From positions 12,242,397 to 12,306,396 of the forward strand of contig OU452219.1 of assembly GCA_911728455.2 (NCBI GenBank): a DNA stretch of 64,000 nt. Reading direction: 5' to 3'. This stretch comes from Marthasterias glacialis. Its lineage: Eukaryota > Echinodermata > Asteroidea > Forcipulatida > Asteriidae. Below, piece after piece: positions 34,675-46,656 of the stretch. A model generated the notes under the pieces. It worked only from the letters and a program-made list of their open reading frames with translations, had not been told where the DNA came from and searched no databases. The position numbers and the translations under genes are program-made. Every line of letters starts with the position of its first letter. The stretch's first letter is position 1.

Positions 34675-35430
34675 CGTAGAGCCAGAAATTGTATCTTTGC
34701 TCACTTATAACAGCAAACACCAATATATCATCATTTTCTTTTCTTATTTATGCAACTCAACACCCAAGGGCTACTCGACGTGTGCCAAAGGCTACTCGAC
34801 GTGTGGGCTACTTTTTGAAGGGATAGAAACCTGCCCCAATGCGCTAAAATAAGACATGGAGAGATATAAAAAACGCGCGTCTCTTCACAGCACAGCTAGA
34901 ACAGGGAGGGATAATTGAATCCTTTGCGAGATAAACACGACTGCCTCTTCTCCTTATAGACTAGACAGGGTTTAGAGCTGTTTTAGTTTTTGTTCGGTTT
35001 TTGTGTTCGGAGCAACTCTCCGATAACCTTGTTTTTGTCAGGTGTTTTGAGCGAAATAGTTATACGAGGGAACGGAATATATGCAAAAAGTTTATGTAGT
35101 TTTTCGTTCTGAATTAGCAATATCTGTCAAAAGTTGTTTGAAAAAAGGAAAAAAAACCTTTCGGCGAAAATCGGGCCTATCAATTTTTATTACTGCTGAC
35201 GGTTTGTTGCAGTACCTTTGTTCCCTGCCGAACAAAGTACATTCCCGCCAAGCGTCTTCCTTTTCAAACGAAGCAAAATGACCTTGCACGCAACAGGCTG
35301 TCTTTTTGAAATCCATCAACCCTTGCCAACCCAATTCTGAACGCCAGGGTTGTCAACATCTACCTACAAAGCATCCCGACAAAAGGTCTAGTGAGTCCCC
35401 ATTCATTGTCGCATATTATGCTGCAGGTTG
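34675..35430. repeat. Dispersed block, second copy at 54170-54815
   Basis: Both copies share AGCAAACACCAATWTATCATC, the ACTTGACGTGTGGGCTACTT region, CTCTTCACAGCACAGCTA and AACATCTACCTACAAAG in order. A third, more diverged piece lies near 22980-23180. No terminal repeats or coding region were recognised. Confidence 0.7.
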
Positions 35431-35699
35431 GAATTGTGACAAAAAATCTCGCATAATATGGGAAATTTTATTAGGCAGTGTGGCCGATCCACTCGACGCG
35501 CCGCTCAGATACGGTATCCCGCAAAAGAGGTATCATTAATCATAAAGCAACTGGTCCCCTCTCATTCTTCTTTGATTTGACAAAATTGCTGAGGGATTTG
35601 TTTCAAAGTGGGTCTTGCATGATACTCGGGACAAAATTGATAACCGTCAATTTGGTAACGTTAAGGGTATCTCAACAAACCACTACTTGGTGAACTTGG

Positions 35700-36905
35700 T
35701 TCATTTTCTTTCTCAAGGAGCTGAAAATATACAAAATGTGTGAACAAATGGTGTTTACGGATTTCTCAAAGGCCTTTGACCTTGTCGACCATAATCTGCT
35801 CATTAACAAGTTCATTGACCTTGGTGTCCCAGGCTCCATTGTTCCATGGATGGGAGATTTCCTTAACAATAGAACTCAGTGTGTTCGATTTAACAACATC
35901 AAATCTGATTATCTGTCGCTTAAGGTAGGAATTGCACAATGTACTAAATTGGGACCAATCGGATTTCAAATTTTCATCAATGATGCAGTCCAAGATGCCG
36001 ATCCTAAATGTCTGAAATATGTTGATGACCTGACATTGGTAGAAAACAGAGAAATCTCTAGAAATAGTTCTTTCCAGGATGACTTCAACAAGTTAGTTGA
36101 ATGGTCTGACTTCAACCAGGTCAGGTTAAATCCTTTTAAGTGTCAAGCGCTCCAAGTATGTTTTAAAAAGCTCCCTCCCGATGGTATAAATTTAACCATC
36201 AACGATGCCGTTTTGGAATATGATATGTAAACAAGGCCAAAGTCCTTGGAATTTGGCTTCAAAATGATCTTAAATGGAATTCTCAGATCAGTCATATTTT
36301 GAAAAAGGGTAACATTGCTGAGGACTCTTAAACGGTTTTGTTTCTCAATTGAAGAACTCAGTATTGTCTAATGTGGTTGTGTCAGACCAATTCTAGAATA
36401 TGCAGATGTAGTGTGGCACTCTGTAAGCAACCTAATGACTTGGAACAGATTCAAAAGAGGGTTTGCAGAATGATTTGGGGCCAGCAATATACTTCTTTTA
36501 ATGATGCACTTATTACTTGTGGACTTGACACCCTGGCTGGGAGGAGGAGAGATCATTGTGAACTTTTTGCCAACAGTCTTGCTAATAACTCTCGTTTACA
36601 ATCTCTCCTCCCCCCGACCAGGGAGAGTATCCATGGTAGGAATACCCACAATTCCAAAAAATATTCCGCTCTTCCAGTGAGAACCACCCGTTTCCGAAAC
36701 AGCCCTGTCCCCTTTTTTTATTAATATTTTAAATAAATAATTTTGCGTTTTAGTTTTCTTTTTGTTTTAATGTTTTTTTATGTTTTTATTTTTTTTTAAT
36801 AGGCCTATCTATCTTTGTACAGTCACAAACAATTTGGCCCTTGGGCCACGAGTTGTGTTTTTTTTTTAAATAAAATTGAAATGAATTGAATTGAATTGAA
36901 TTGAA
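35700..36905 (+). pseudogene. Degenerate non-LTR retrotransposon (RT domain fragment)
   Basis: The frame from 35736 to 36230 has the reverse transcriptase A motif VFTDFSKAFDLVDHNLL, then an altered LGP region (TKLGPIGFQIFINDA) and the catalytic-type box YVDDLTLV. After a stop and frameshifts, 36371-36724 continues with LEQIQKRVCRMIWG, GRRRDHCELF and the ending TTRFRNSPVPFFY, which matches the C-terminal region that follows RT in Jockey/CR1-type LINEs. The 3' end carries a (TTGAA)n tail (about 36875-36905). No endonuclease region is present, so this is a 5'-truncated dead copy. Confidence 0.85.
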
Positions 36906-36909
36906 TTTG

Positions 36910-37760
36910 TGACCTGTCTAAAGCCGTGTTCAGACGGGATATATTTTGGGTAAACTAACCGAGCAAATGGGTAACTTAAGCCGCGTTCACACGGGATTAA
37001 TATTTAACCGAGACCATGGTTAACTTTCCGATGGGTAAATCTTATGTGTCCGCACTTGGACTTTTTGGACGTGGGTAAACTAACCGAGACGATGGTCAAA
37101 CTAACCGAGACGATGGTCCATACCCGGAAACGAACGCGTTGTCATGGATGCATATGCTGGTCACAAGAGATCGAAACATACCAATGGGGACGTGGCTACA
37201 AAAGATTAAAAAATTCAAAACAAGTCAAAACAATGGGAGATCGGTACAAAGGGAAGGTTTTAAAATGCGTATATTTGCGTCTGTTTTAAACGGTCGTTCA
37301 CATAGAAACACACTTAAAATGGGTCCTTCTGAGAACGGGCAGTGCTTTTAAAAGGTTGGAGGTTGTAGGCCTACAGTCTTTAAGACTACAATATTGATTT
37401 TCATTTCTGAAAACCTACAATATTGTGTCACTGTTAAATAATTGTATTGCTCTGTGGTTATGGTCACCAACCTTCAATGTTAACATCATTAAAACACAAC
37501 ATGGATTGAACTACGTGATCTGATGACACCACGACTTTGTTGTCACGTGGTCATTGTGTATGTTAATCATCATCAGTTCATCGACAGTGCATAAAGAAGA
37601 GACCAGGGATGGATAATATTAGACCATAAGTCTAAATATTTAAGTTGTACTGATCGCCCAATTTAACATTGATTCCACTATAGGGGGACCCGCAGGTAGC
37701 TCGGGTCTCCCGCTATAGTCACCATAATCTTGGTCACCATAATATTGGTATTCTAACAAT
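36910..37760. repeat. Dispersed block with a small hairpin, second copy at 55230-55755
   Basis: Shared landmarks are CAAGTCAAAACAATGGGAGA, AACACACTTAAAATRGGTCC, TTGTTGTCACGTGGTCATTG and the hairpin near 37676-37722 (copy at 55702-55743). In the 55-kb copy the stem is ACTTGCGGGA with TCCCGCAAGT; in this copy the equivalent stem contains ACTATAG with CTATAGT. The pairing is kept although the bases differ. Confidence 0.65.
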
Positions 37761-38104
37761 AGACGAACCAACCAGGTCCTTCGATAATAATTACTTTCGA
37801 TAAATTAGAATGACTTGTGACATTATCATTGACGTCAATGGTTATTGTCCGCACTGATTTATTGTTGCATCAAAAAAATAACTTGCTGAAATTGGGTCTA
37901 TTGACATGTCACGGTTCAGCCTGTATTGAGCCTTCGGCGCTCTTAAACTAAATTTTAGCCTTTGGAAAGGTTTTGCTTGGGGCAAAACTTAGGACATTGA
38001 CATTTTGTTTGGAACCATAAACGTGTTCGTGGTACAACCTCTTTTGGGAGGATTGTTGGCTCTGAAAAGAGGCCCCTGGGTTGCTGAACTTGTTTTTTTT
38101 TTTT

Positions 38105-38115
38105 TTAAATAAATA
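38105..38115 (+). promoter_or_regulatory. TATA-type promoter of gene C (D/E type, with lost upstream block)
   Basis: TTAAATAAATA followed by AGCGTCACT and ACCCGAGCTCGTCATTAG, as in D and E rather than A. The block present in D and E just upstream (GTCATCCCAGA through TTGGACAGA) is missing here and replaced by a run of T (about 38090-38106). Exon 0 ends at 38235 with GATT|GTAAGT. Confidence 0.6.
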
Positions 38116-39173
38116 GCGTCACTACACCCGAGCTCGTCATTAGTTTTTTGAAGCCCTGGTACAATTTTGCAACGTCTTAATAACAGACTGCGGTTGTTCG
38201 GATTCTCCTGTTCAAACTTCAAACTCAAAAAGATTGTAAGTACAGTTCTGATATAGGGTTGATCTCGTTTAGCAAATGACACCGAGCCATTATTTTTTTG
38301 CTGTAGCTCATATTGGTCTGAATTGCATCTCCTCAATGGGTTACAATACTGTTTCGGTCTTGTAGTCCACGTAGTTCAGAATGGATAAAAAAAAATAACT
38401 GAATACCATGTCAACTTTCCTGTGTGTGCGTGACCTAAAGGTTGTCACAAGCAGTTATCCATTTAATACAATATAAACGTGGTTCAGATGCACAGTTTAA
38501 GTTTTCGAAATAGAGAGCAGAACAAGGATTTTTTTCTCCAGCAGATAGTTTTTAAAAGGGTCGTTTTTAAGCACGGTATACTCAGTATTTTGTAGTAGTT
38601 CTTAATAAACACCACTTTATCAAAAGATTTGGAACTTTATCGTCATATGGCTATACTTTTTTCCAAGCAAAATAAGGCGAGATGAGGCCAGACTTGAAGG
38701 AAAAAAATACATTGGAGTTTAGTAGAGATGACGAAGCAGAAAGAGTAGCAAAACACAACAAAACTAAGCATTGCCTCGAGCACCGCATTATTTCATGAGT
38801 CTTTCCCCTGACGTCATCACAGAGTCAGTGCAAACATGGAGGTAGAAAAGGGGTTGGTATCTCTGCCCGCGAAACGGCTGAGGTTTTCAAGTGATTCGGA
38901 AACTGCGCACGTACGTTTTGTTTTTCTGCAATGTACGGATTGGCTCACAAACCACCTTGACCCGAACTTGGTAGATGTGTTCTCACCGACTCAAAAGGAT
39001 GTCAACCATCTTGACCCGTCACGTGACCTGTAGTGGGTATTAAAAGTAAACAAACACGACGTTCTCCATAGATTGTTGCATTTGTTTATTCGATCGAGGC
39101 TTTTTCTTTCTCGAAATATGTGGAAAACCTTCCAGATTTTGTACCATGACCTTCTACTGAATAAAGCCAGTAA

Positions 39174-39416
39174 CTCTCTAAATGTAAAAGAGTGAACATT
39201 TCACTCGCTTGCCAGAGTGGTGTCAGTTTGGCTCTTTTCAGAGTGAAACTCATTCTTCATCACTCTTTTTTTGAGTGAAAATGGAGTGAATTTCACTCTG
39301 AATCTTGTGAAAATACATGTTTTTCACTCTAAAAAGACTTGTCCGCCATTTGGCTATTTGCAAGAGTGGTATGGCGGACAAAAAGAGTGTTTTTTCACTC
39401 CTTTACATTAAGAGAG
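39174..39416. mobile_element. 243-bp terminal-inverted-repeat element rich in GAGTGAA
   Basis: It starts CTCTCTAAATGTAAAAGAGT and ends with an imperfect inverted copy (CACTCCTTTACATTAAGAGAG region). The interior repeats GAGTGAAA and TTTCACTC. The related dispersed repeat at 21770 reads CCAGTAAGGACAG without the element, giving a natural empty site. The length of the target duplication cannot be fixed (2-3 bases around AA). Confidence 0.8.
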
Positions 39417-39710
39417 AAGGACAGTTCCAGAAGTCTTGGAAATTCTACAAGAAACGTGAACGATGTTGTAGTACTACTAGTTGCATGCACGACGGAACGT
39501 TTCGGCCATGCCAGACGACCGCGATCACACACTTTTCAACACAAGAATTTCACAGTTTTAAAGCTGAAATCATCCAAATAAAAGGCTTTCCAAAACTGTG
39601 TGGTTCCTTTGTCTGTTTAAAAAGCTGGACTGACGCAATCCAACACAGGTATCCGACAGAGGCAAAGTGTACAAACTGAAGAAACATCGAGGGTTAATTC
39701 AACTCTTCTC

Positions 39711-39893
39711 TGCCTCTAGCTGTCGGGCAATCTCGGTAGTCTAGTTGGTAAGAACATCTGCTCTAGAACGGCGGGGGTCGTGGGTTCGAATCGCACCCGA
39801 GGAATATACCTGTGAGCGTTTTCATAGGACTCGGGAAAGTACTGCGTATACAGTACTTAGTACACATCGGTGTATGGTTAAAAACACAAATAA
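39711..39893 (+). mobile_element. tRNA-derived SINE-like element in gene C intron 0
   Basis: Near-identical head to the 6961 copy (GGGCAATCTCGGTAGTCTAG, then GGGTTCGAATCGCACCCGAG) with the family tail ending ACACAAATAAC. The B box carries a C to G change relative to the other copies. Confidence 0.78.
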
Positions 39894-40079
39894 CAAGATA
39901 AACTTGGATTGAAGATGTACAATCCAAAATGTTCGAAACAGCGAGGAAAAAATTGCAATTATTTTTTATTTATTTGTTTATAATTCTTGTTCACATTAAT
40001 TTAATCAAAAGTTTAGACAAAATCTATCTGCCTTTATTTATTTCACTCTTTTTTCTACAAACTGATTGCGTTAGTGAAA

Positions 40080-43000
40080 ATGAAGACGTACATTCTATTG
40101 GCTCTGGCTTTCTGCGCAGTGTGTGCCTTTGAGCAGGCTGATTATATGGGTAAGTTGCAATGCTGTGAAAAAATACACTGTTGTGTAGTGGAATTTATGT
40201 CGTAGTACATTCATTTTGTGTGCATGTACATCACTTGCTTACGGAGACCTAAAGGGACATTATCGAGACGAATTAATGAGCACAAAAATAATTTGACTTC
40301 TTCAATACGTGCTGGCAAAATCATTTCGTGCACTCGAAATGAGGTGCTCGAAATCATTTCTGGCACTCGAATTATTATATATCGTGCACTCGAAATCATT
40401 TCGAGCATCATTTCGTGAGCTCGAAATATTTTCGTGCACTCAAAACAAATCACTTCGAGCGTTCGTAATCATTTCGGGCACTCGAACTATTATAATTTCT
40501 TGCAGTCGAAATTATTTGTTGGAGTGCACGAAAAACTTCATATCATGTGCACAAATAAATTATTTCGCGTGCTCGAAATTGTTTCATTCCCTCGGAACGA
40601 TTTCGAGCGAACGGAATGATTAATTTCGAGCGCACGAAACGCTTTTGAGGGCACAACAGCTTCATTATCGAGTGCACGTTATAAATTATTTCGAGTGCTC
40701 GAAATGATTCCGTGAGATTTTGTTTTCATAACATGTCCGTCTAAGGGCTCTGTGCATGCACAGCAATAGATGGTGGAAATATTTGGATTCATTGTGCATT
40801 TGAATACAAGCATGGAATCTGGCACACGGTCAGAGTATTCCACGAGAAAGAGATTTTTTATTCAATACAAAAACTGGCCATCGGAGATTTTTCCTTTAAA
40901 AAAATATAAAGGTAGAATTACAAGCGTTTAAAAAAATGACTGCCGTTGCTACATTTTGTCAAAGTTCATTAATCTGCGATGGCCCTGTAGCCAATTTATC
41001 TTTCTTAAAACCAACTCTGTGTGCCAAGTTCCATGCTTGTGTTATCAAAGACACAATCCCATCACCACCTGTACTAAGCTTTTCAACATATTAGTATTCC
41101 ACCTTTAAATCCACCTTTACATTTTTTTTTACTGTAAAACCCTGGGTATGTTGGGTAATACTTCCACACTTTTTGTCCAGGTGGCCCGTTATCAACCCCA
41201 TGATTTTTTTCGAGCAGTGAAACTTTTGAATAGATTTGTTAAAAAAAAGAAAAGATATGAATGAAGTAATGCGTACAAATTTTATTTGTTATGTCTCTAA
41301 ATAGAAATGTTATAATATGAACTGCGCCATAAAAATACGTAAAACCTAGTATGTATAATATATTATAAGGTACATATTTTATCTCTCATTGGTAAGTGTG
41401 ATGTATTTTCCAAAACCTATACCCCACCGTTCAAAACGTATCCATACATGCATACCACTGGTTTAATGTATTTTTGGCCTGTTTTACTACAAGCTCTCCG
41501 TATGAACATAACTGCAGCGGCTTATCGCTATGAGCTGACTTGAAATATTATAGTGTGATCCGAGGTGAGCTAATTAAGTTCACTCTAAATTAAACAAAAA
41601 TGTGTTATTAATAACAGCAGAAGAAGAGGGACTTGTTGAGAGTCTCAGAAGTCTACTAATGAAGTTGGAAGCTCGGGAGATGGAGGAAGGCAAGTTATGT
41701 GTTATTTTCTCATAGGCATGCCATATCATCGGCAGAAATAGTGCACCTGGCCTTAATCAAGGCGCGCCGGCCGGACGGTATTTATTGCGAAAAGAGGCTC
41801 CTGCATTGTTATTAATTTCCCCCACTTAGCCGCTGCCACAAACTCCAGGGCACCCCACGCTCAAAGCGAGTGGATCCATACATTGTTCCTGTACACTTAG
41901 ACGTATAATGCATGTGCACATACATGTACATGAACATGTACATGTACATGTACATTGTTGTTGACGTCGTAGTAGGGAGTCAGTAGGTCAAACAAGAACC
42001 AATGAAAATACTTTTTAAAGTGACATTAGCATAATAAGCTCCGCCTTGTATTTTGGCAATTACAGAAGCATCAAGGGGCGACGACGAATAGTACTACACA
42101 ACTATACTGTACACGTACATTGTACATGTACATGTACATGTACATGCAAATGCATTATACGTGTAAGTGTATTAGTAGATGCCCGCATGATGCCGAGAAT
42201 ATCAAATTTGGTAATTCAAAGTTTGAGTTCTCACAATACAAGGATTAAACAAAAAAATTCAGTTGGCAAATCTTTAGGCCTGCTGAATGGATTTGTGTTC
42301 AGCCCGAGCCCTTACTCGGGTAAATTTGGTGCTCGATTTGCCGACTGTGGCTCTAAATGCCGACTTGGGAAAAATATTGGGGGGGGGGGGTGACACCCCA
42401 CCCCCTCCCCCTGGTCGCTACGCCGCTGATAATGCACCAACTGATGGACACAATCATGAACATAATTTTACTGTTTGTAAACGAACATAACCGAAAACAT
42501 ATAGCTATTCATATCGAGAAACCATAGGCTGAATTTTGGGTTCAGCAAAATTTGACGATGAGATGCCTCCAGTATTCTGCACCGTGGAAAACGGTGTGTC
42601 TGTTAATTAGAAGTTAGAAATCCTTCCCAGTGCAGTTTATCCTTCATTACCTTTCTTTTTTTCTCCCTCCCAATAGAACAAGACTTTCTGAAGAAGTCAC
42701 TGTCTGAGCAGAGTAAGTTTCAAGATCATTTTATGACACTATGAAAAGAGTTACCATGTTTACCAAACCACTGCATGGGCAGGTTTGGCTTGGGCTCTAC
42801 ACATTTCAATACAGCACACTCTCTTCAAAATGACTTTAAACTGGGTAGGATCCGAACCCGGAATTGAAGCTGGGTCCAAGATTTCCACCAAAAAACACCG
42901 CCCTGTCTTGGCGGTTTCAGTCAAAGCCTTCACTCACTGTTCGTAATCGGTATTTTCCATAGAAATGGAACCAGTGGCGATTGCTGTTTGTGTTGTTATC

Positions 43001-43346
43001 TGTACATAATCCAAGTGAGACAATTTTGCTATCTATAAGGCAAGTTAGCTTTCCCATTGGTTGATCCTTTCTGACGAACAGGCATGCCAGGGTATTGAGA
43101 CACTTTGCCCACGGCTTTATGAAGTACGTGCACACAGCAGACTCAGACAACAATGAGTTTGGTAATCTCTGTGCTCGATTTTCGTTCTTTATGCAAACTG
43201 CTCAGAGTTTCAAATGTCTGATAATAATAATCTTTTTGTGTTATTTGATATTTTTCCATCCTTTTTGTGCAGAGCGATGTTACGCCAATTTTGATTGCGG
43301 GCCTGGTAGAAAATGTGACAGGGCTTCGAAGACTTGCTACAATTAG
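40080..43346 (+). CDS. Gene C: secreted four-Cys peptide precursor
   Basis: Exons are 40080-40149, 41621-41689, 42677-42712 and 43273-43346 (stop TAG), 82 codons plus stop. The signal peptide differs at two positions from A (AFEQA in place of AVVQA). Exon 2 encodes 23 residues (core LVESLRSLLMKLEA). Its acceptor is a doubled CAGCAG, so a 3-nt longer exon starting at 41618 is possible (an Ala codon is created at the junction). Its donor is GAAG|GCAAGT, a GC donor where the four paralogs have AAA|GTAAGT. Exon 3 matches A (DFLKKSLSEQ). Exon 4 begins Lys-Arg and then C-x5-C-x5-C-x6-C. The mature region carries two Arg and two Lys against two Asp, the most basic of the family (about +2). Introns 1 and 2 and the 3' flank align with gene A. 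Confidence 0.78.
41905..42155. repeat. ACATGT-type simple repeats in gene C intron
   Basis: Two runs of the palindromic hexamer ACATGT (about 41915-41955 and 42103-42147), separated by about 150 bases, part of an insertion relative to gene A. They were not recognised as anything but simple repeats. Confidence 0.8.
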
Positions 43347-46200
43347 AGGACAGCAGAGACACACCGCCATTGGCAAAAAATATATACCACACTAAACAGT
43401 CAAAAACAATATAAATCTTCTGGATTGTAGCTTTTCAACCAACTATGTTCTGCACATACCTTGAAACAAAAACAGTAAGAAAACTTAAGTCTCAAATTTC
43501 AAATTCTAAATTGAGTTTAACATTTGGTGCTTCCTATTCGTTTACCCAGAAAGAATACGTAGTTTAATTTTCGTACGTTCTCTCCTTAAAGTTGTTAAGT
43601 TTCATTGTTTTATTGTTTCATGCTACGATTACTGGATACTCGCAATTTTAGCGGACCCTAACTAAATATTTAGTTTATTATAGCTCTCTGGCCTGCGCTT
43701 AGCCTCGCACTTTTATGGTGATGAACTCAAATAATTCGAAAATGCTGAATGAAAAGCAAAAAAAAAAAAAAAAGAGCGACGTTTGACACAAACTTTTGAT
43801 TTAAGTTCGACACTGCCGTGTAGCACGATACCGGTAGGGTCTGCGCGATATACACTAATCCAGGCAACTTCTTCATGGTGGTTTACTCCACTGAAGCTAT
43901 GACCGCTGTACGCGCGCCCAACGCGATAATAGCGCGTCATCTGCGTATATGTACCAATCAGCATGGAGGATTCACAGAGCGTGTGCATGGAGGCGCGCAT
44001 GCGGCGGCCATAGCTGCGTGGTGTACACGCCCGTGAACGAGCTGATCGGATTAGTATAGTTGCGCGACGTGGGGTGACAAAAAGTCGCCCTATTGCCGTC
44101 TCGAATTGACAGGGAGACTTTGAAATAATAGGTGCCAGCAAAACTTACCAGATATATTGTCATCGTTTGCGTAGTTATGCGTATGCGCACATTTCCGAGA
44201 ACGATGATACCTTGTAAGTCTGCTGCCAAACAGCGTCCACAAAAGTCCCCCATTGAATTCCATGTCCGGTGATGTTCATTGGGAATACGCATGCGTAAAG
44301 CTTTTGAGAATTCATCTTCAAACGTTGAAATTTTCACAATTCTCAATAAGGACAAAATTGAAGGTATAGGGAACGTTATCATTGTGATTTTGCCATTATT
44401 ATTTGAGTGTCACAGCGCGAATCACCACCATGAAACTTTTGCCGTGGGAAAATCATTTCAGTTGGTCACAGCAAAAGTGTGACGTTTAGCGCAGGCCTTA
44501 GTAATGGGTTTTGGTTTCTTTCTTGTGGTTACATTCGGTCGTCAGTAACACCACGTGATGACATCTTCTTAGCAATGTGAACTGTTCTTTAAGAACTTAT
44601 AATCAGGGTGAAGAATAGTATTTGTGTTTTACCCACATACCGATGTGTGTTAAAGCCCCAGCTTAACAATCAGTTTACCAATGTTGAGCTGAGACTTTAA
44701 GCATTGTATACTCAGTATTTTGTAGTAGTTCTTAATAAACACCACTTTATCAAAAGATATGGAACTTTATCGTCGTATGGCTATACTTTTTTCCAAGCAA
44801 AATAAGGCAAGATGAGGTCAGAATTGAAAATATAAATAAATAAAAAAAAATCACATTGGAGTTTAGTAGAGCTGACGAAGCAGAAAGAGTAGCAAAACAC
44901 AACAAAACTAAGCATTGCCTCGAGCACCGCATTATTTCATGAATCTTTCCCCTGACGTCATCACAGAGTCAGTGCAAACATGGAGGTAGAAAAGGGGTTA
45001 GTATCTCTGCCCGCGAAACGGCTGAGGTTTACAGGTCATTCGGAAACTGCGCACGCGCGTTTTGTTTTCCAGCAATGTACGGATTGGCTCACAAACCATC
45101 TCGACCCAAACTTGGTAGGTGTGTTCTCACTGACTCAAAAGGATGTCAACCATCTTGACCCTTTGGTCACTAACACTGGGTATTGTCTAGTTCAATCATT
45201 TTGTCGCCCATCAAATGCCACAATCATGGTATACTTCCGGCCTCGCGAAAAGCCGCAGAATAAATGTAAATAAAGACAAAAACACCTCTGTTTTCACAAT
45301 GAAATAGTTCCACTCTCAATCACTGTTGAAAAAATCATTGGTTTCATTGATGTCCACATACGGTCCGTCAGAACGACAGTATTGACGCAACCTGTTCCTT
45401 ACTTATACTATTGACATTTTATTTTGATTGCCTATATGGAATTATACTTTGGCACATCTTATAAGAGGCTTGCATGTAGCAAACATGTCCTTGAAATATA
45501 GCACACAACGCAAAATTTTGTTGTTGACATTTATCAGCAGCTGAAGTTTGTAAGACCGAAATAAACGTGTTATTTATTTATTTCTTATCACGACTAGGTG
45601 GCCTAAATTCCATATTTAGAAACAAAAAAATTACATTGAAACATATCAATTCAAAGGCAAACGTAGAATACGACGAAAAGAAACAGAATCAAACCTAGGA
45701 AATGCAACTTTGCTTTTGTAAAAGTTCGAAACGACCGATGCTGCCAGCAGGCAGACTTTTAAGAGATAAAGTGAGGGGGTGTATTCCATGCCTGGCTGCC
45801 TTCCAAAATAACATAATTTTCTACCTGCCTCCCCTCCACATCTTGCGGAATGGAGGGACAACGTTTCCGGTTGTCTTGGCTCTTATATTGGTTGGTGATT
45901 GTATTAAAAACATTCAGATTAGATTAGAAGTGGCCAGCCCTGTTATGTATTCCATATAGTGTTCAAGTGTTTCTTTCGACGGACACTATCCCAATCAAGT
46001 GTCTCGCAGACATTACTAGAGTGACTTCTTTGGGGGAATCTAGTGGAGTACACAACCCTACTAGTTTATCCAGACCTTACCAAGAGGTGTCTTTGAAAAG
46101 TATTTCGAATTAAGTTACGCAGTTAGACGTCCGACAGAGAAGAAAAACCAATGAGTTCACCAAGACATTATTAGTACTTTAATTTGGACACAATGACAAC
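43347..46200. repeat. Gene C 3' flank, segmental duplicate of the gene A flank
   Basis: Aligns with about 18683-21180. Relative to A it has a longer A-run near 43757, lacks the segment equal to about 19710-19785 (deletion at 44438, in ACCATGAAACTTTTGCCG), and carries an insertion at about 45404-46018. Confidence 0.85.
45404..46018. mobile_element. Insertion of about 615 bp absent from the gene A flank
   Basis: In the A flank the sequence reads CTGTTCCTTACT then GGTGTGACTTC (about 20975-21002). In the C flank CTGTTCCTTACT is followed by about 615 new bases ending ACATTACT and then AGAGTGACTTC. The repeated TTACT on both sides may be a target duplication. No terminal inverted repeats or coding domain were seen, so the element class is unknown. 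Confidence 0.65.
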
Positions 46201-46439
46201 TGAAAGCTTACGGATTTGAAACAAAACCGTAGTTAAAAAATTACAAACCTTTTTGATGTAAAAATAAAAATGTTTCAAGTATTGATTTGAAGCCGCCTAA
46301 TGGGATTATGTCCACCGCCGGAGTCAACCATGCGTATAACTGGAACCGGAGTAGATTTTTGACTAACAACTATGGTATAGTTTATCCATAGAGCAAGGAC
46401 ATATCCGAGTAAATTGATGAACACTCTGATTTCAATTAG

Positions 46440-46656
46440 TTGATGATAACAGCCTAATAGAGTGTGCCATCTTTCGATTTAAGAATTTTTCAAGAATTTT
46501 ATCGTGGAAAAAGGCCAGAAATTTCACCTTTCCACCTATCCGATTGCTCAGGACTTTTCAGGGTGTGTACGTGTGTGAGTTATACCTCATTTATATTAAA
46601 GGTTGGCGTTAGAAACAAAAATTATATTGCAATTACTTCTAGGTCGAGCCATTTTA
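46440..46656. repeat. Upstream block shared by genes D and E
   Basis: Matches about 57203-57413 (TTGATGATAACAGCCTAATAG and the TTTTATCGTGGAAAAAGGCC region). In both genes it lies about 700-900 bases before the TATA motif, so the D/E duplication unit includes the promoter and at least this much upstream DNA. Confidence 0.8.
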
